This document shows positions 52,130 through 61,271 of a stretch of 64,000 bases of DNA, piece after piece. Source of the stretch: Lachnoclostridium sp. GTDB lineage: Bacteria; Bacillota; Clostridia; Lachnospirales; Lachnospiraceae. Under the pieces are notes generated by a model, which worked only from the letters and a program-made list of their open reading frames with translations, ran no database searches and was not told the DNA's origin. How positions within the stretch are numbered: the first letter of the stretch is position 1; every line of letters begins with the position of its first letter. The stretch spans positions 64,397 through 128,396 of the forward strand of contig JAMPEY010000003.1 in NCBI GenBank assembly GCA_023664665.1, in the 5' to 3' direction. The position numbers and the translations under genes are program-made.

Positions 52130-52165
52130 GGGTATACCCCTTTTCCTGTAAATGCAGCCCCAAAT

Positions 52166-53641
52166 CTATAACGCTTGCTTTTGCTCCTCCAGAATATCGC
52201 GAATGAGATTTCTCTCGTCCATGGGGTACTTTACCCCCTTGATTTCCTGATAATCCTCATGTCCCTTGCCTGCCAGCACGATAATATCCCCGGGTTTTCC
52301 GTGGGAAATGGCATAGGCGATAGCTTCCTTGCGGTCACAGATTTCAATGTAATTACCGTTGGTCTTGTGCATTCCCACCTTGATATCGTCAATAATCGCC
52401 TGAGGCTCCTCAAATCTGGGATTATCCGAAGTGATAATGCTCAAATCCGCAAGCCTCCCGCTGACTTCCCCCATCTCAAACCGACGCCTCTTGGAACGGT
52501 TGCCCCCGCATCCGAAGAGGCATACCAGACGCGTCGGCTCATACTCCCGCAAAGTGGTAAGCAGGCTTTCCAGCGCCATGGCATTGTGGGCATAATCAAT
52601 CAACAGCGTAAAATCATCCGACACCTTCACCATCTCAATGCGTCCTTTTACTTTTGCGGATAAAAGTGCCTTTTTCATATCCTCCGTACTTACCTTGAAA
52701 TGGCGGCAGATAGCCATGGCGGCCAACGCATTGTATACGCTGAAGCTTCCCGGCGTCGGCACCTCCACCTCAAGTTCTAAAATCCCTTTGACGGAAAATG
52801 CCACTCCCAATTCGCCGGGTTTATTTACCAGCCTTGGATTCTCCGCCCGCAGCATGCAGTTTTCTCCCCTGCCAAAGCTTTCCAGTTCACAGGTATGCCC
52901 TTCCACCACTTTTTCCACATGGCTGTCATCCCCGTTTACGATTCCGATTTTACACTGGCGGAACAATAATCCTTTGCACGCCATATATTCTTCAAAATCC
53001 GCATGTTCGTTAGGACCGATATGATCCGGCTCCAGATTGGTAAAGACGCCGTAATCAAAGGTAAAACCCTGCACCCTGTGCATCATCAGGGCTTGGGAGG
53101 ATACCTCCATAACCACCGTATCTATCCCCGCTTCCACCATCCTCGCAAAATATTCCTGCACCAGACTGGATTCCGGTGTGGTATTGTTAGCATGGATATG
53201 GGTTTCTCCGATAATGACCTCTATAGTGCCTATTAATCCCACCTTATAACCGGCATTTTCCAAAATGGACTTGACCAGATAAGTAGTGGTGGTCTTTCCT
53301 TTTGTGCCGGTAATGCCGATGACTTTTAACTTTTCTGCCGGATGCCCGAAAGCGGCGGCGGACATATACGCCATTGCATAACGGGTGTTATTTACCTGTA
53401 TCACGGTCACCTCTTTGCGGTTTACGCCTTTCACCGGCTTGGATACCAACAACGCCTTGGCGCCGTTCTTTACTACCTCCGCGGCAAAGGCATGCCCGTC
53501 GAAATTTGCTCCCTCGATACAGACAAAAAGGCAGCCTTCTTCCACTTTTCTGGAGTCGCTGATGATTTTCGTAACCTCCGTGTCCAAAGACCCCTGAATG
53601 CACTCATAATCCACTTCACATAATAAATCCGACAGTTTCAT
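52166..53641 (-). CDS. murE: UDP-MurNAc-tripeptide synthetase MurE, meso-DAP type
   Basis: A 491-residue Mur ligase. ATP-binding loop GITGTKGKTTTTYLVKS, substrate region NNTTPES, the carbamylated-lysine region and late DYAHNAMAL are all visible. The amino-acid specificity loop reads SDNPRFEEP; the DNPR form is that of meso-diaminopimelate-adding enzymes, so the cell wall should be the DAP type. It precedes priA and follows the cation transporter gene by 109 bp. Confidence 0.95.
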   Translation of the reverse strand: MKLSDLLCEVDYECIQGSLDTEVTKIISDSRKVEEGCLFVCIEGANFDGHAFAAEVVKNGAKALLVSKPVKGVNRKEVTVIQVNNTRYAMAYMSAAAFGHPAEKLKVIGITGTKGKTTTTYLVKSILENAGYKVGLIGTIEVIIGETHIHANNTTPESSLVQEYFARMVEAGIDTVVMEVSSQALMMHRVQGFTFDYGVFTNLEPDHIGPNEHADFEEYMACKGLLFRQCKIGIVNGDDSHVEKVVEGHTCELESFGRGENCMLRAENPRLVNKPGELGVAFSVKGILELEVEVPTPGSFSVYNALAAMAICRHFKVSTEDMKKALLSAKVKGRIEMVKVSDDFTLLIDYAHNAMALESLLTTLREYEPTRLVCLFGCGGNRSKRRRFEMGEVSGRLADLSIITSDNPRFEEPQAIIDDIKVGMHKTNGNYIEICDRKEAIAYAISHGKPGDIIVLAGKGHEDYQEIKGVKYPMDERNLIRDILEEQKQAL

Positions 53642-53750
53642 TATTTTCCTATCCTTCCCGACAATCTTCTATTACCGATATCCCTATCTTTCTTATTCTA
53701 CTCTTTTTTTTCATTTTCTGCCACCCCATATCAAAAAGAATCTTTAATTC

Positions 53751-54656
53751 TTATATTTCTTTTGTGGGATTCACATGCACCATGCAGTGTTTGCAGTTGG
53801 GAAAATCCCTTTCTATCACGGCATGCACACATTCCGCAATCTCGTGGGCTTCCCCCAGCTTTAAATTCCGGTCCAGCAAAATTTCCATATCCACATATAT
53901 TTTATCGCCAAACAGCCTTGTCTTTAAATCATCCACTCCCAGAACCCCCGAAACGCCCAGCGTCACAGCCCTGATATTTTGTTCCGTCTCACTGTCACAG
54001 CTATGGTCCACCATTTTGTCAAGCCCGTCTTTAAAGATATCATACGCCGCCTTTAAAATGCACAGGCAGATAATAACGCCCGCAACCGCATCCATAACAG
54101 GATATCCAAGTCTTGCCGCCAGAATACCGGCAAAAGAGCCTATGGAAGAAAGGGCATCGGAGCGGTGATGCCATGCATCCGCCATCAGGGCTCCGGAATT
54201 CAGTTTTTTTGCCGCCATCCTTGTATACCAGAACATCCACTCCTTTACCGCAACGGACACCACTGCCGCCACAAGGGGAAGCCTTCCGGGAACGGTCAGC
54301 TCTCCATAATTTCCCGCTATGATTTTTTGAAGTCCCGATATGCCGATGCCTGCCCCCACAACGGCAAGCAGCATGGCAAGAATGATGGCGGCGACGCATT
54401 CCATTCTCTCATGCCCATAGGGATGGTCCGCGTCCGCTTTCTTGCCCGCCATCTTAACCCCGATAATTACCACAAAGGTACTGAACACATCCGAGGCGGA
54501 ATGCAGCGCATCGGAAACCATGGCGCTTGACTTACCAAGAATGCCCGCTGCAAGCTTTAACAGAGAAAGCGCCAGATTTACTATAATGCTGACTCCGGAA
54601 ACCTTCACCGCCAGATTTTCCTTACTATTTCCTTCCGAAATGTTGTTTGTTTTCAA
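53751..54656 (-). CDS. Cation diffusion facilitator family transporter
   Basis: A 301-residue proton/cation antiporter, likely for Zn2+, Fe2+ or Mn2+. The two zinc-site motifs are SDALHSASD in helix 2 and ADAWHHRSD in helix 5, with DADHPYGHERME between. The C-terminal cytoplasmic domain (from about 210) includes CVHAVIERDFPNCKHCMVHVNP. The start is a TTG at 54656, supported by GGAGG 6 nt upstream. Confidence 0.94.
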   Translation of the reverse strand: MKTNNISEGNSKENLAVKVSGVSIIVNLALSLLKLAAGILGKSSAMVSDALHSASDVFSTFVVIIGVKMAGKKADADHPYGHERMECVAAIILAMLLAVVGAGIGISGLQKIIAGNYGELTVPGRLPLVAAVVSVAVKEWMFWYTRMAAKKLNSGALMADAWHHRSDALSSIGSFAGILAARLGYPVMDAVAGVIICLCILKAAYDIFKDGLDKMVDHSCDSETEQNIRAVTLGVSGVLGVDDLKTRLFGDKIYVDMEILLDRNLKLGEAHEIAECVHAVIERDFPNCKHCMVHVNPTKEI

Positions 54657-54823
54657 CCTAAACCTCCATTCATCAAGCCTGCTGCCTTTATTATATGCCC
54701 ACGGACTCCGCGTGGTCCCACCTAACGGCAGTCCGTAAGAAAGCGTCGCTCGGCAGCGACGCTTCTGAGAATGCTTTGCATTCTCCTTGAATTAATTTAC
54801 ACTGTCGCAATTTCCTAATGATT
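54657..54823 (-). other. Intergenic region with a cluster of hairpins upstream of the cation transporter
   Basis: No gene is seen. It contains AAGCGTCGCT / AGCGACGCTT (54741-54764), GAGAATGC / GCATTCTC (54767-54785) and a broken inverted repeat ACGGACT / AGTCCGT (around 54700-54736). It ends at a GGAGG ribosome site, much like the end of repeat copy 3. It may be a diverged member of the multi-hairpin repeat family. Confidence 0.6.
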
Positions 54824-54872
54824 TAAAAAAACATCTGTGGAGCAATAGTAGCCGCTACTGTCCCACAGATGT
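54824..54872 (-). terminator. Intrinsic terminator after the TPM-domain gene
   Basis: Minus strand: ACATCTGTGG pairs with CCACAGATGT, enclosing a second helix AGTAGC / GCTACT, and is followed by seven T. It ends the operon 58025-54978. Confidence 0.88.
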
Positions 54873-54977
54873 TCCCATCTGCTGTTACGATATGTAACCC
54901 GGCTTTGCAAAATATTTAAGATATTCTGCCGCCTGCTCAGTTTGTACTATAGACATGTCGCATAAAAGCGGTTTGCT

Positions 54978-55766
54978 CTAAAAGCTATGACCTCCGCTGC
55001 TGCCGCTGCTGCCACCGCCGCCGGAACTTCCTCCGCTGCTGCCACCGGAACTTCCTCCGCCGCCGGAACTTTGCGGACTGTAAATTTTAGTGGTATTGAC
55101 ATAATCCGCACGGGTATTCGTCAGACTGTAGTGGGAGTTCATGTTGCGCAGCCAATCCTTCCGGGTGGGCATACTGTTCTTTGCCATCCGCCGCATAATC
55201 AGATAATTGAGGAGTAACGCCGCAATGACGGCTAACAGCGCATTGCTGATATATTTCATAGGTAAAGCAATGGAGCTTCCCGACATCAGGGTGATGACCT
55301 GCTCATACACTTTCCGCGAGCAAGTGTCATACTCCTTTTTGCTTGCATATCGGTATACATTATCCGTAATCGCGTCACAATAGGCACTTGTAACGATTCT
55401 GCTGATTGTTCCGTCACATTTCACCCACAGCATACGGTTATCCATATCAATCAAAAAGACGATTCCGCTTTCCCTTCCGAACATGTCCCGGTAATAGGAA
55501 TCCAGATATTTTTCCGCGGTGGTGTAATTGTCTTTTATGCTTTTGAACCCCACATTTCCCCACAGGGTGATAGCCTCCATTTCCTCCGCTAAAAGGGACT
55601 CCTGCTCGTCCGTCAGCAAATCGGCGTCATCCTCCACAATCACCACATAATCCGTCTCCGGATTGGTATAAAGAGGTTCCGCCGCCTGCGCCTCCATTCC
55701 CCAAAAACATACCATAGAAAGCATAGCCGCCGTGACCGCGGCCGACTTTTGCCATCCTTTAAGCAT
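54978..55766 (-). CDS. TPM-domain membrane protein with Gly/Ser-rich tail
   Basis: 262 residues: a signal peptide (hydrophobic AAVTAAMLSMVCFWG, then AQAAEP), a TPM domain of about 130 residues (VIVEDDADLLTDEQESLLAEEM, GIVFLIDMDNRMLWVKCDG), one transmembrane helix (LLAVIAALLLNYLIM) and a cytoplasmic tail ending in a run of glycine and serine. TPM proteins have been linked to photosystem repair in plants and to stress functions in bacteria; the bacterial role is unsettled. The ATG at 55766 overlaps the stop of the zinc-ribbon gene, with GGAGG upstream, so the two are translationally coupled. Confidence 0.85.
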   Translation of the reverse strand: MLKGWQKSAAVTAAMLSMVCFWGMEAQAAEPLYTNPETDYVVIVEDDADLLTDEQESLLAEEMEAITLWGNVGFKSIKDNYTTAEKYLDSYYRDMFGRESGIVFLIDMDNRMLWVKCDGTISRIVTSAYCDAITDNVYRYASKKEYDTCSRKVYEQVITLMSGSSIALPMKYISNALLAVIAALLLNYLIMRRMAKNSMPTRKDWLRNMNSHYSLTNTRADYVNTTKIYSPQSSGGGGSSGGSSGGSSGGGGSSGSSGGHSF

Positions 55767-57339
55767 TGTCGTCGCCTCCTCTTTTTTCAAACTGAGGAAG
55801 CTTCCTCATGGCAAGCCTGTTATAATTGCGTATCAAATCCGCCAGAATGAAAACCACTGTCAACAAAATCAACAGGGCTGCGCCGTAATACCACAAATCC
55901 GACACAGGCTGCCATATGGCTATGATACCCCCCGCCACAATCGCCGCCGCTGCAAAGAGAAAGCCCAGACCTCCTCTTAATTTCTCGACATTTTTGTACT
56001 TTTTTATACCGGATACACACAGAATGCCCATACAGACCGCCACAGCCAGCCATATGAGAATCTGCGCCAGAGAACCGCCGGCAATACGGAGAAGGCTAAA
56101 AATAAGCTCCAGCCTGTTCATCGCCAGAAAAACAATAACGACTGTTATTACCGTGTTTGCCGCCATTTTGCGTTTCTTTTTCTTCTTCGTTATGAGCTTG
56201 CCTGCTTTTTTTGTCTGCAGCCCTCTGTCATCTTCATTGCTCTCTTTGGCAAGTATTTTGGAGAGCTCTCCGCTATAGAGCGCCGTCGCCGCTAACGCCA
56301 GCACCGCGCTGCAGAGCAATAAAACCATGGGCCGCAGCATGAGAAACAAATTCAGAATCAAAAACAGAGGAATCGCAAGCAGCAGGGAACTTCCGAAAAA
56401 CCGCTTCTCATCCACCGGCAGATCGGCTACAATCTTTCCTGTCTGCCCGTTCACCGTGGCATAGGCAATACGGTCCCTGTTGCGGTAAGACATAAACCAC
56501 ACGGGAAACATGGCGCTGTCCTTCCCGTCACAGTTTGTATGTAACGCTGCTGCCCTTTTGCTTTCGGAGGGCAGCTCAAGGTCATATTTACGGAAAACCG
56601 GATCCCTGCGCAGTCTGTCACAGGTTGCCTCCGTAACTATCTCTTCGGCGTCCTCCTGATAGACAGCGGAACTTACATCCGCTATTTCCGCATAAAAACC
56701 GCTTAAGAAAGACGGGGTAAAATTCATTATCTGATTGGCGGTATAAGGTCCCAGCGCCTGACTGATGTTATCGTAAAAATTGGCAGAGGCGTCATTGGAA
56801 TACCCTGCATATCCTGCATCCAAATACCCTGACAGGGTATAATAATCCTTATAGACATAATCGCCTTCCCGCTTTTCCGTAACCCCCTGCAGACTGATTC
56901 TCCCTTTTTGGGAAAAACGGTAACTCCAATAAGGCATATAAATACCTCTGAAACCATCTATAAAATCGGCATTTTTGAATTCTTTGGGGACAAAGAAAGC
57001 TTTTCTCATTTTGTCCCTGTACAGCTTTTTGCAGTCCTCCTTGGTCACTTTGAAGGGAATAATGAATTGGGGGCGCTTTTTTCTGCTGATACGGCTGGAC
57101 AAAATATTGGAAGCTCCGCAATAACTGCAAAAAGCCGTGGCGTCATTATCACCGCCAAACATTTCACCGCCGCATTGGGGACAGGTAAATACATTGGTTT
57201 CAAAGTAATCCCCGTCCACAGTATCCGTTTCCTTTTTGATGGCATAGGGGTCAAATTTGGAATCACAGAACCCGCAAGCCAATTGTTGGGAGGGAATATC
57301 AAATTTCAAGTTCCCCCCGCAATTTGGGCATTCGTACAT
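55759..57339 (-). CDS. Zinc-ribbon membrane protein of unknown function
   Basis: A 526-residue protein. Two zinc ribbons lie in the first 80 residues (CPNCGG with CGFCDSKF; CPQCGG with CSYCGASN). A soluble middle follows (FIIPFKVTKEDCKKLYRDKM, GIYMPYWSYRF), then from about 315 onward several hydrophobic helices, interrupted by a basic ITKKKKKRKM stretch. The middle region recalls proteins annotated as TFIIB-type zinc ribbon or primosome-like proteins in Clostridia. The close coupling to the TPM gene suggests they work in one membrane complex. Confidence 0.8.
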   Translation of the reverse strand: MYECPNCGGNLKFDIPSQQLACGFCDSKFDPYAIKKETDTVDGDYFETNVFTCPQCGGEMFGGDNDATAFCSYCGASNILSSRISRKKRPQFIIPFKVTKEDCKKLYRDKMRKAFFVPKEFKNADFIDGFRGIYMPYWSYRFSQKGRISLQGVTEKREGDYVYKDYYTLSGYLDAGYAGYSNDASANFYDNISQALGPYTANQIMNFTPSFLSGFYAEIADVSSAVYQEDAEEIVTEATCDRLRRDPVFRKYDLELPSESKRAAALHTNCDGKDSAMFPVWFMSYRNRDRIAYATVNGQTGKIVADLPVDEKRFFGSSLLLAIPLFLILNLFLMLRPMVLLLCSAVLALAATALYSGELSKILAKESNEDDRGLQTKKAGKLITKKKKKRKMAANTVITVVIVFLAMNRLELIFSLLRIAGGSLAQILIWLAVAVCMGILCVSGIKKYKNVEKLRGGLGFLFAAAAIVAGGIIAIWQPVSDLWYYGAALLILLTVVFILADLIRNYNRLAMRKLPQFEKRGGDDNA

Positions 57340-57380
57340 TTTCAGCCTCCGTACGGTTTCTTTCGCTTGTAATTACTTTC

Positions 57381-58025
57381 CTATTTCTCTGTAAAGGCGG
57401 ACTTGGGCTGTCCGCATATGGGACATACATAATCTTCCGGAAGCTCCTCAAAAGGCGTATCTCCCTTATATTCATAACCGCAGATGCCGCACACATAGCG
57501 CTTGCCCGAGTTTTCGGAAACGGCGTCTTCCTCAATGTAGGTGGGAGCGTTTTTCGGACTCTTTCCCTTCACCACATTATGATAGTAAGCATATGTCATG
57601 GCGTCATCCTGCTTTAAGACATCGGCCTCCACCACTTTTCCCAAGAATACGGTATGGGTGGAGGTTTCCATTTTATCAATCACCTCACACACGATATAGG
57701 CACAGGCATCCGCAACCACCGGCAGATATCCCTTTACCATCTGCTCCACTGCCTCAAATTTATCATGCTCCCTGCCGCTTTGGAATCCAAAAGTCCCGAT
57801 GATTCCGGGATCCGAATGCTCTCCCAGAACGGATACGGCAAACTTGCCCATTTCCTGAATACATTGGTTGGTGTAATTGTCATGATTGATGCTCACCGCA
57901 ATAGTGGCAGGCTCCGAGGTAATCTGCATGGCGCTGTTGGCTATGCATCCCGTGGCTCTCCCCTTATCCCAGGTGCTGATGACATACACACCGTAACTTA
58001 AACTGCGAAACGCATTCTTATTCAT
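57381..58025 (-). CDS. Flavin reductase-rubredoxin fusion protein
   Basis: A 214-residue protein. The first 155 residues form a flavin reductase-like FMN-binding domain ([26 protein letters not shown], then [10 protein letters not shown]). The C-terminal 50 residues are a rubredoxin with both iron knuckles, CGICGYEY and CPICG. Such fusions serve in oxygen or peroxide defence and electron transfer in anaerobes. GGGAGG fixes the ATG at 58025. It heads the operon with the zinc-ribbon and TPM genes. Confidence 0.92.
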   Translation of the reverse strand: MNKNAFRSLSYGVYVISTWDKGRATGCIANSAMQITSEPATIAVSINHDNYTNQCIQEMGKFAVSVLGEHSDPGIIGTFGFQSGREHDKFEAVEQMVKGYLPVVADACAYIVCEVIDKMETSTHTVFLGKVVEADVLKQDDAMTYAYYHNVVKGKSPKNAPTYIEEDAVSENSGKRYVCGICGYEYKGDTPFEELPEDYVCPICGQPKSAFTEK

Positions 58026-58081
58026 AGGAATCCTCCCTTTTCTGACCATTTTAAATGGCTCTGCCTACATATTTTGTTTCT

Positions 58082-58110
58082 ATTATACTGATTATCATTC
58101 GGTTTGTCCA
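58082..58110 (-). promoter_or_regulatory. Promoter of the flavin reductase operon
   Basis: Minus strand: -35 TGGACA (58105-58110), 17-bp spacer, perfect -10 TATAAT (58082-58087), about 55 bp before the ATG. Confidence 0.7.
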
Positions 58111-58132
58111 TCATCTTTATCATGCAAAACAC

Positions 58133-58183
58133 AGAAAATAGCAGAAGCACTCCGATGAATCCGGGGTGCTTCCGCTATTTTCT
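58133..58183 (-). terminator. Intrinsic terminator downstream of recJ
   Basis: A long stem (AGAAAATAGC / GCTATTTTCT continuing into GAAGCAC / GTGCTTC) around a short loop. On the minus strand it is followed by GTGTTTTG. It separates recJ from the flavin reductase operon. Confidence 0.7.
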
Positions 58184-58325
58184 TATGAGGGGGGAGATAG
58201 TGAATAAATCAACTATCTGAAATGTATTCTATCCCAAAATTGTGTCTAAAATGTGTTTTATTTCTAATGAAAATCTTAAAAAATTATAACAATTCAAAAT
58301 GAGCGGCTTCTTTCCCGACACTTTC
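58184..58325. other. Intergenic region downstream of recJ
   Basis: An AT-rich gap without a gene. The one structure I see is the inverted repeat AGATAGT / ACTATCT near 58195-58219, next to a G-rich run. No promoter or reading frame can be supported. Confidence 0.5.
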
Positions 58326-60089
58326 CTAACAGTAATTCTGCATGATAAATTGAAGGTTCGTCCTGCCCTGATAGGTATTTAGCGAGAGCTGGTAGGTTAT
58401 GGACAATTCAAAATCTCCTCCTTTTTCATAAAGCAGATTGTCACTGCCGCTGCCATACTTTTCATTTAAGAAATCTCCGAGCCGCTCCAAATCTCCGAAA
58501 AATACTACTTCCGCTTCTTTTCCTTCCGGACCGCGCACCCGGAATCTTGCGCAGTTTTTGTTTGCCCCCATCTTATATCCTTTCAAAAAATGCAGATTCT
58601 TTTGGGCAAACAAGGGCTTTGGATTCTCCACGCCAAAGGGTTCCAGCAGAGAAAGCTCTTCCGCCAGCTTTGCATCCGCATAAGAAAGGGGCATGGGGAC
58701 ATCAATATGTACCCTGGGGACAAAATCATCCTCACAAAGACCGCTGTCCTCATTTAAAAACTTCCGCAAAGGTTCTATATCCTCCTCCTTCATGGAAAGC
58801 CCCGCCGCCAGCTTATGTCCGCCGTATTTGGTAAAATACCGCCCGGCACGCACCATGTGCTCAAACATATGGTAGGCTTCCACGGAACGCCCGGAGCCCT
58901 TGACACCGTCCTCCCCTTTCGTCAGCACAAACACGGGATGATGATACTTTTCCCGAATGCGCCCGGCAATAATCCCCGCAAGACTCTCATGCACATCCGG
59001 CAGAAAAATAAGCATCACTTTATCCTGTTCTATCCGGTGTTCTTTCATATATTGTTCCGCAGCTTCCACTCCCTGCAGGGTCAGATTCTTACGGCTGTCG
59101 TTTAAATCCTTCAGTTCCCTCGCCGCGCTCATGGCTTCCGTCTTGGTTTTGCTCCTTAAAAGCTCTAACGCCCTGTTTGCCGTGTCAAGCCTGCCCGTTG
59201 CATTCAGACAGGGGCCGATGACAAAACCCAGATGATAAGCGCTCAGTTTTTCCGGCTGGATTTTATTCACTTCCATCAAAGCCCTGATACCCTGATTTTG
59301 CGTTCTTTGCAATCTCCGTAAACCCTCTTTTACCAGAATGCGGTTCTCATCCTTCAGCTCCATAACATCGCAGACGGTAGCCAACGCCGCAAACTCCAAA
59401 AACTCTTCCATGGCTTCTGTCAGTTTGATATGCTCCATATGCTGTGAAAGCGCCTGCAGCAGCTTATAAGCCACCACTGCACCGCAAATATTTTTATAAG
59501 GATAAGGACAGTCGCCTCTTTTGGGGTCTACCACCGCAAGGGCGGGAGGCAAAAGCTCTCTCCGCTCTCCTCCTTCCTCCGCAAAAGGCACCTCATGATG
59601 ATCTGTCACCACTACCGAAATCCCCATGGATGCCGCCAACTCAATCTGGGGCGCCGCTGCAATCCCGTTGTCACAGGTCAAAATCAACTCGATTCCCTCT
59701 TTTTTTGCCGCATTAATTAAATTATCATTTAATCCATAGCCGTCATGCATTCTGTGGGGAATGACTGTATCCACTCTTGCCCCTAAGATTTCAAGTCCCT
59801 TTGTCAGCATATAGGCGGAACAAATTCCGTCCACATCATAATCCCCAATCACCCGAAGGGACTTTTTCTCCGAAAGCGCCTGCTCTATCACCTCCACAGC
59901 TTTGTCCATATCTTTCAAAAGCCAAGGAGAATAACAGTCATCCAAAGTTCCCCGGAGAAATTTCTTAATATCCGACTCCTCCGTCAAATCCCGGTTTCTG
60001 AGAATCCTTGCTAAAACGGGGCTGATTCCGAAATCCTTTGCCCATTTGTCAAAATCCGCTTTTTTAGCTGCCACAAACCATTTTTCCAT
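58326..60089 (-). CDS. recJ: Single-stranded-DNA-specific exonuclease RecJ
   Basis: A 587-residue DHH-family 5'-3' exonuclease used in recombination and mismatch repair. Motif I GDYDVDGICSAYML, motif III VVTDHHEVPF and the DHHA1 domain (SLAGIIAGRIREKYHHPVFVL, then GSGRSVEAYHMF and GGHKLAAGLSM) are present. An OB-fold follows. The upstream 220 bp form a divergent promoter region with the small membrane protein gene. Confidence 0.95.
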   Translation of the reverse strand: MEKWFVAAKKADFDKWAKDFGISPVLARILRNRDLTEESDIKKFLRGTLDDCYSPWLLKDMDKAVEVIEQALSEKKSLRVIGDYDVDGICSAYMLTKGLEILGARVDTVIPHRMHDGYGLNDNLINAAKKEGIELILTCDNGIAAAPQIELAASMGISVVVTDHHEVPFAEEGGERRELLPPALAVVDPKRGDCPYPYKNICGAVVAYKLLQALSQHMEHIKLTEAMEEFLEFAALATVCDVMELKDENRILVKEGLRRLQRTQNQGIRALMEVNKIQPEKLSAYHLGFVIGPCLNATGRLDTANRALELLRSKTKTEAMSAARELKDLNDSRKNLTLQGVEAAEQYMKEHRIEQDKVMLIFLPDVHESLAGIIAGRIREKYHHPVFVLTKGEDGVKGSGRSVEAYHMFEHMVRAGRYFTKYGGHKLAAGLSMKEEDIEPLRKFLNEDSGLCEDDFVPRVHIDVPMPLSYADAKLAEELSLLEPFGVENPKPLFAQKNLHFLKGYKMGANKNCARFRVRGPEGKEAEVVFFGDLERLGDFLNEKYGSGSDNLLYEKGGDFELSITYQLSLNTYQGRTNLQFIMQNYC

Positions 60090-60221
60090 AGTATAATCCT
60101 TTTCACTTGTTTAAATTCGGCATTTTATTAAGTTTGTTTTTAATTTATAAACACTTTTCATAATCTACTAACCTATAATAGTCTGCTCTGTCAAAAGATT
60201 CCGAATTTCTAACTTTATCTT

Positions 60222-60250
60222 TTGCTTTTTTCTTTCAAAAGTGTTATGAT
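60222..60250 (+). promoter_or_regulatory. Possible promoter of the small membrane protein gene
   Basis: Plus strand: -35 TTGCTT (60222-60227), 17-bp spacer, -10 TATGAT (60245-60250). The match is moderate. The rest of the 60090-60309 gap is AT-rich and must also hold the recJ promoter, which I cannot place with confidence. Confidence 0.45.
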
Positions 60251-60309
60251 GATAAGCAGACTGTTATAAAAATTCCCACATAACGGTCGGAAAGGTATAA
60301 AATATAATT

Positions 60310-60630
60310 ATGAATAAACAATCCCCGGAAAAACCTCAAAAAAAGGCTCATAAAGTAACTTCCAAACAGATAGTTGCCATGATTGGCGTCCTGCTCCTTC
60401 TGGCGCTTTATATCACAACACTCATTGTTGCCTTTGTGGACAACAGCGCTTCCGGAAAGCTGCTCTCCCTCTGTCTGTACGGCACCGTCACCATTCCCCT
60501 CATCATATGGATTTACACATGGATGTACGGCAAACTGACAGGCAAAAAGACCATCGCAGATTTTGAAGCCGGTGTGGACTCAAAAAATAACACTCGTTCC
60601 GAAAATTCCGAAAACAAGGATTCCATATAA
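60310..60630 (+). CDS. Small two-helix membrane protein, unknown function
   Basis: A 106-residue protein and the only confident plus-strand gene. A basic N-terminus (NKQSPEKPQKKAHKVTSK) is followed by two hydrophobic helices (IVAMIGVLLLLALYITTLIV and LSLCLYGTVTIPLIIWIYTW), then a hydrophilic tail rich in Asn, Ser and Glu. GGAAAGG lies about 14 nt before the ATG, a long spacing. It converges with the HAD gene (25 bp apart). I do not recognise a family with certainty. Confidence 0.72.
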   Translation: MNKQSPEKPQKKAHKVTSKQIVAMIGVLLLLALYITTLIVAFVDNSASGKLLSLCLYGTVTIPLIIWIYTWMYGKLTGKKTIADFEAGVDSKNNTRSENSENKDSI

Positions 60631-60655
60631 GAAAAAAAGACCCGCCGGATTGTGT

Positions 60656-61261
60656 TTAAGTCTTCACTCCCAATCCCCGCAAGTCTTCTTCCGCCTGTTC
60701 TTTTGTGCGAAACAAAATTCCCGCCATACCTTCAGCCTGCGCCGCTTCTACATTTTTCAGAGTATCATCCAAAAAGACACATTCCTGCGGCTGCAGATGA
60801 TACCGCTTCAATAACAGTCTGTAAATCTCGGGATTAGGCTTGATCATCTTCTCCCGATAGGACAGAATGCCTCCGTCGGTATAAGGTAAAAAAGCTAACG
60901 ATTCCGCGCATTCTTCCTCTGCCTTCCTCGAAAAATTGGATAAATATAACACCTGATATCCATTTTCTTTCAACTTCCTTACCCAGGAAACGGCATATTC
61001 CCTCGGCGTCACCATACCGTGAATATCGCTATAGGCTTCCCGCAGCTCTTTTTCGATTTCGGGATCCCTGTCCACAAATGCCTGCAAGAGTTCTTCTTCA
61101 GACCACTCACCCCTGTCAAACTCATTCCACAGGGGACTTTCCACAGACGCCTTGGAAATCCGCCCTATCATGGCATTGTCAAAGCCCTTATCCTGCAAAA
61201 ATGCTCTCCAGCGAAAATCTGCCAGCACATTTCCGATATCAAAAATAATATTCCGAATCAT
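60656..61261 (-). CDS. HAD-superfamily sugar-phosphatase-like hydrolase
   Basis: A 201-residue HAD hydrolase. Motif I is FDIGNVLADF, the D-x-G-N variant seen in YihX-like sugar phosphatases and epoxide hydrolase-like HADs, in place of D-x-D. Motif II is in LYLSNFS and motif III with the metal aspartates in KPNPEIYRLL and CVFLDDTLKNVEAA. Likely a small phosphatase; substrate unknown. It follows purA by 10 bp, so they are probably co-transcribed. Confidence 0.88.
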   Translation of the reverse strand: MIRNIIFDIGNVLADFRWRAFLQDKGFDNAMIGRISKASVESPLWNEFDRGEWSEEELLQAFVDRDPEIEKELREAYSDIHGMVTPREYAVSWVRKLKENGYQVLYLSNFSRKAEEECAESLAFLPYTDGGILSYREKMIKPNPEIYRLLLKRYHLQPQECVFLDDTLKNVEAAQAEGMAGILFRTKEQAEEDLRGLGVKT

Positions 61262-61271
61262 TGAAATACCT

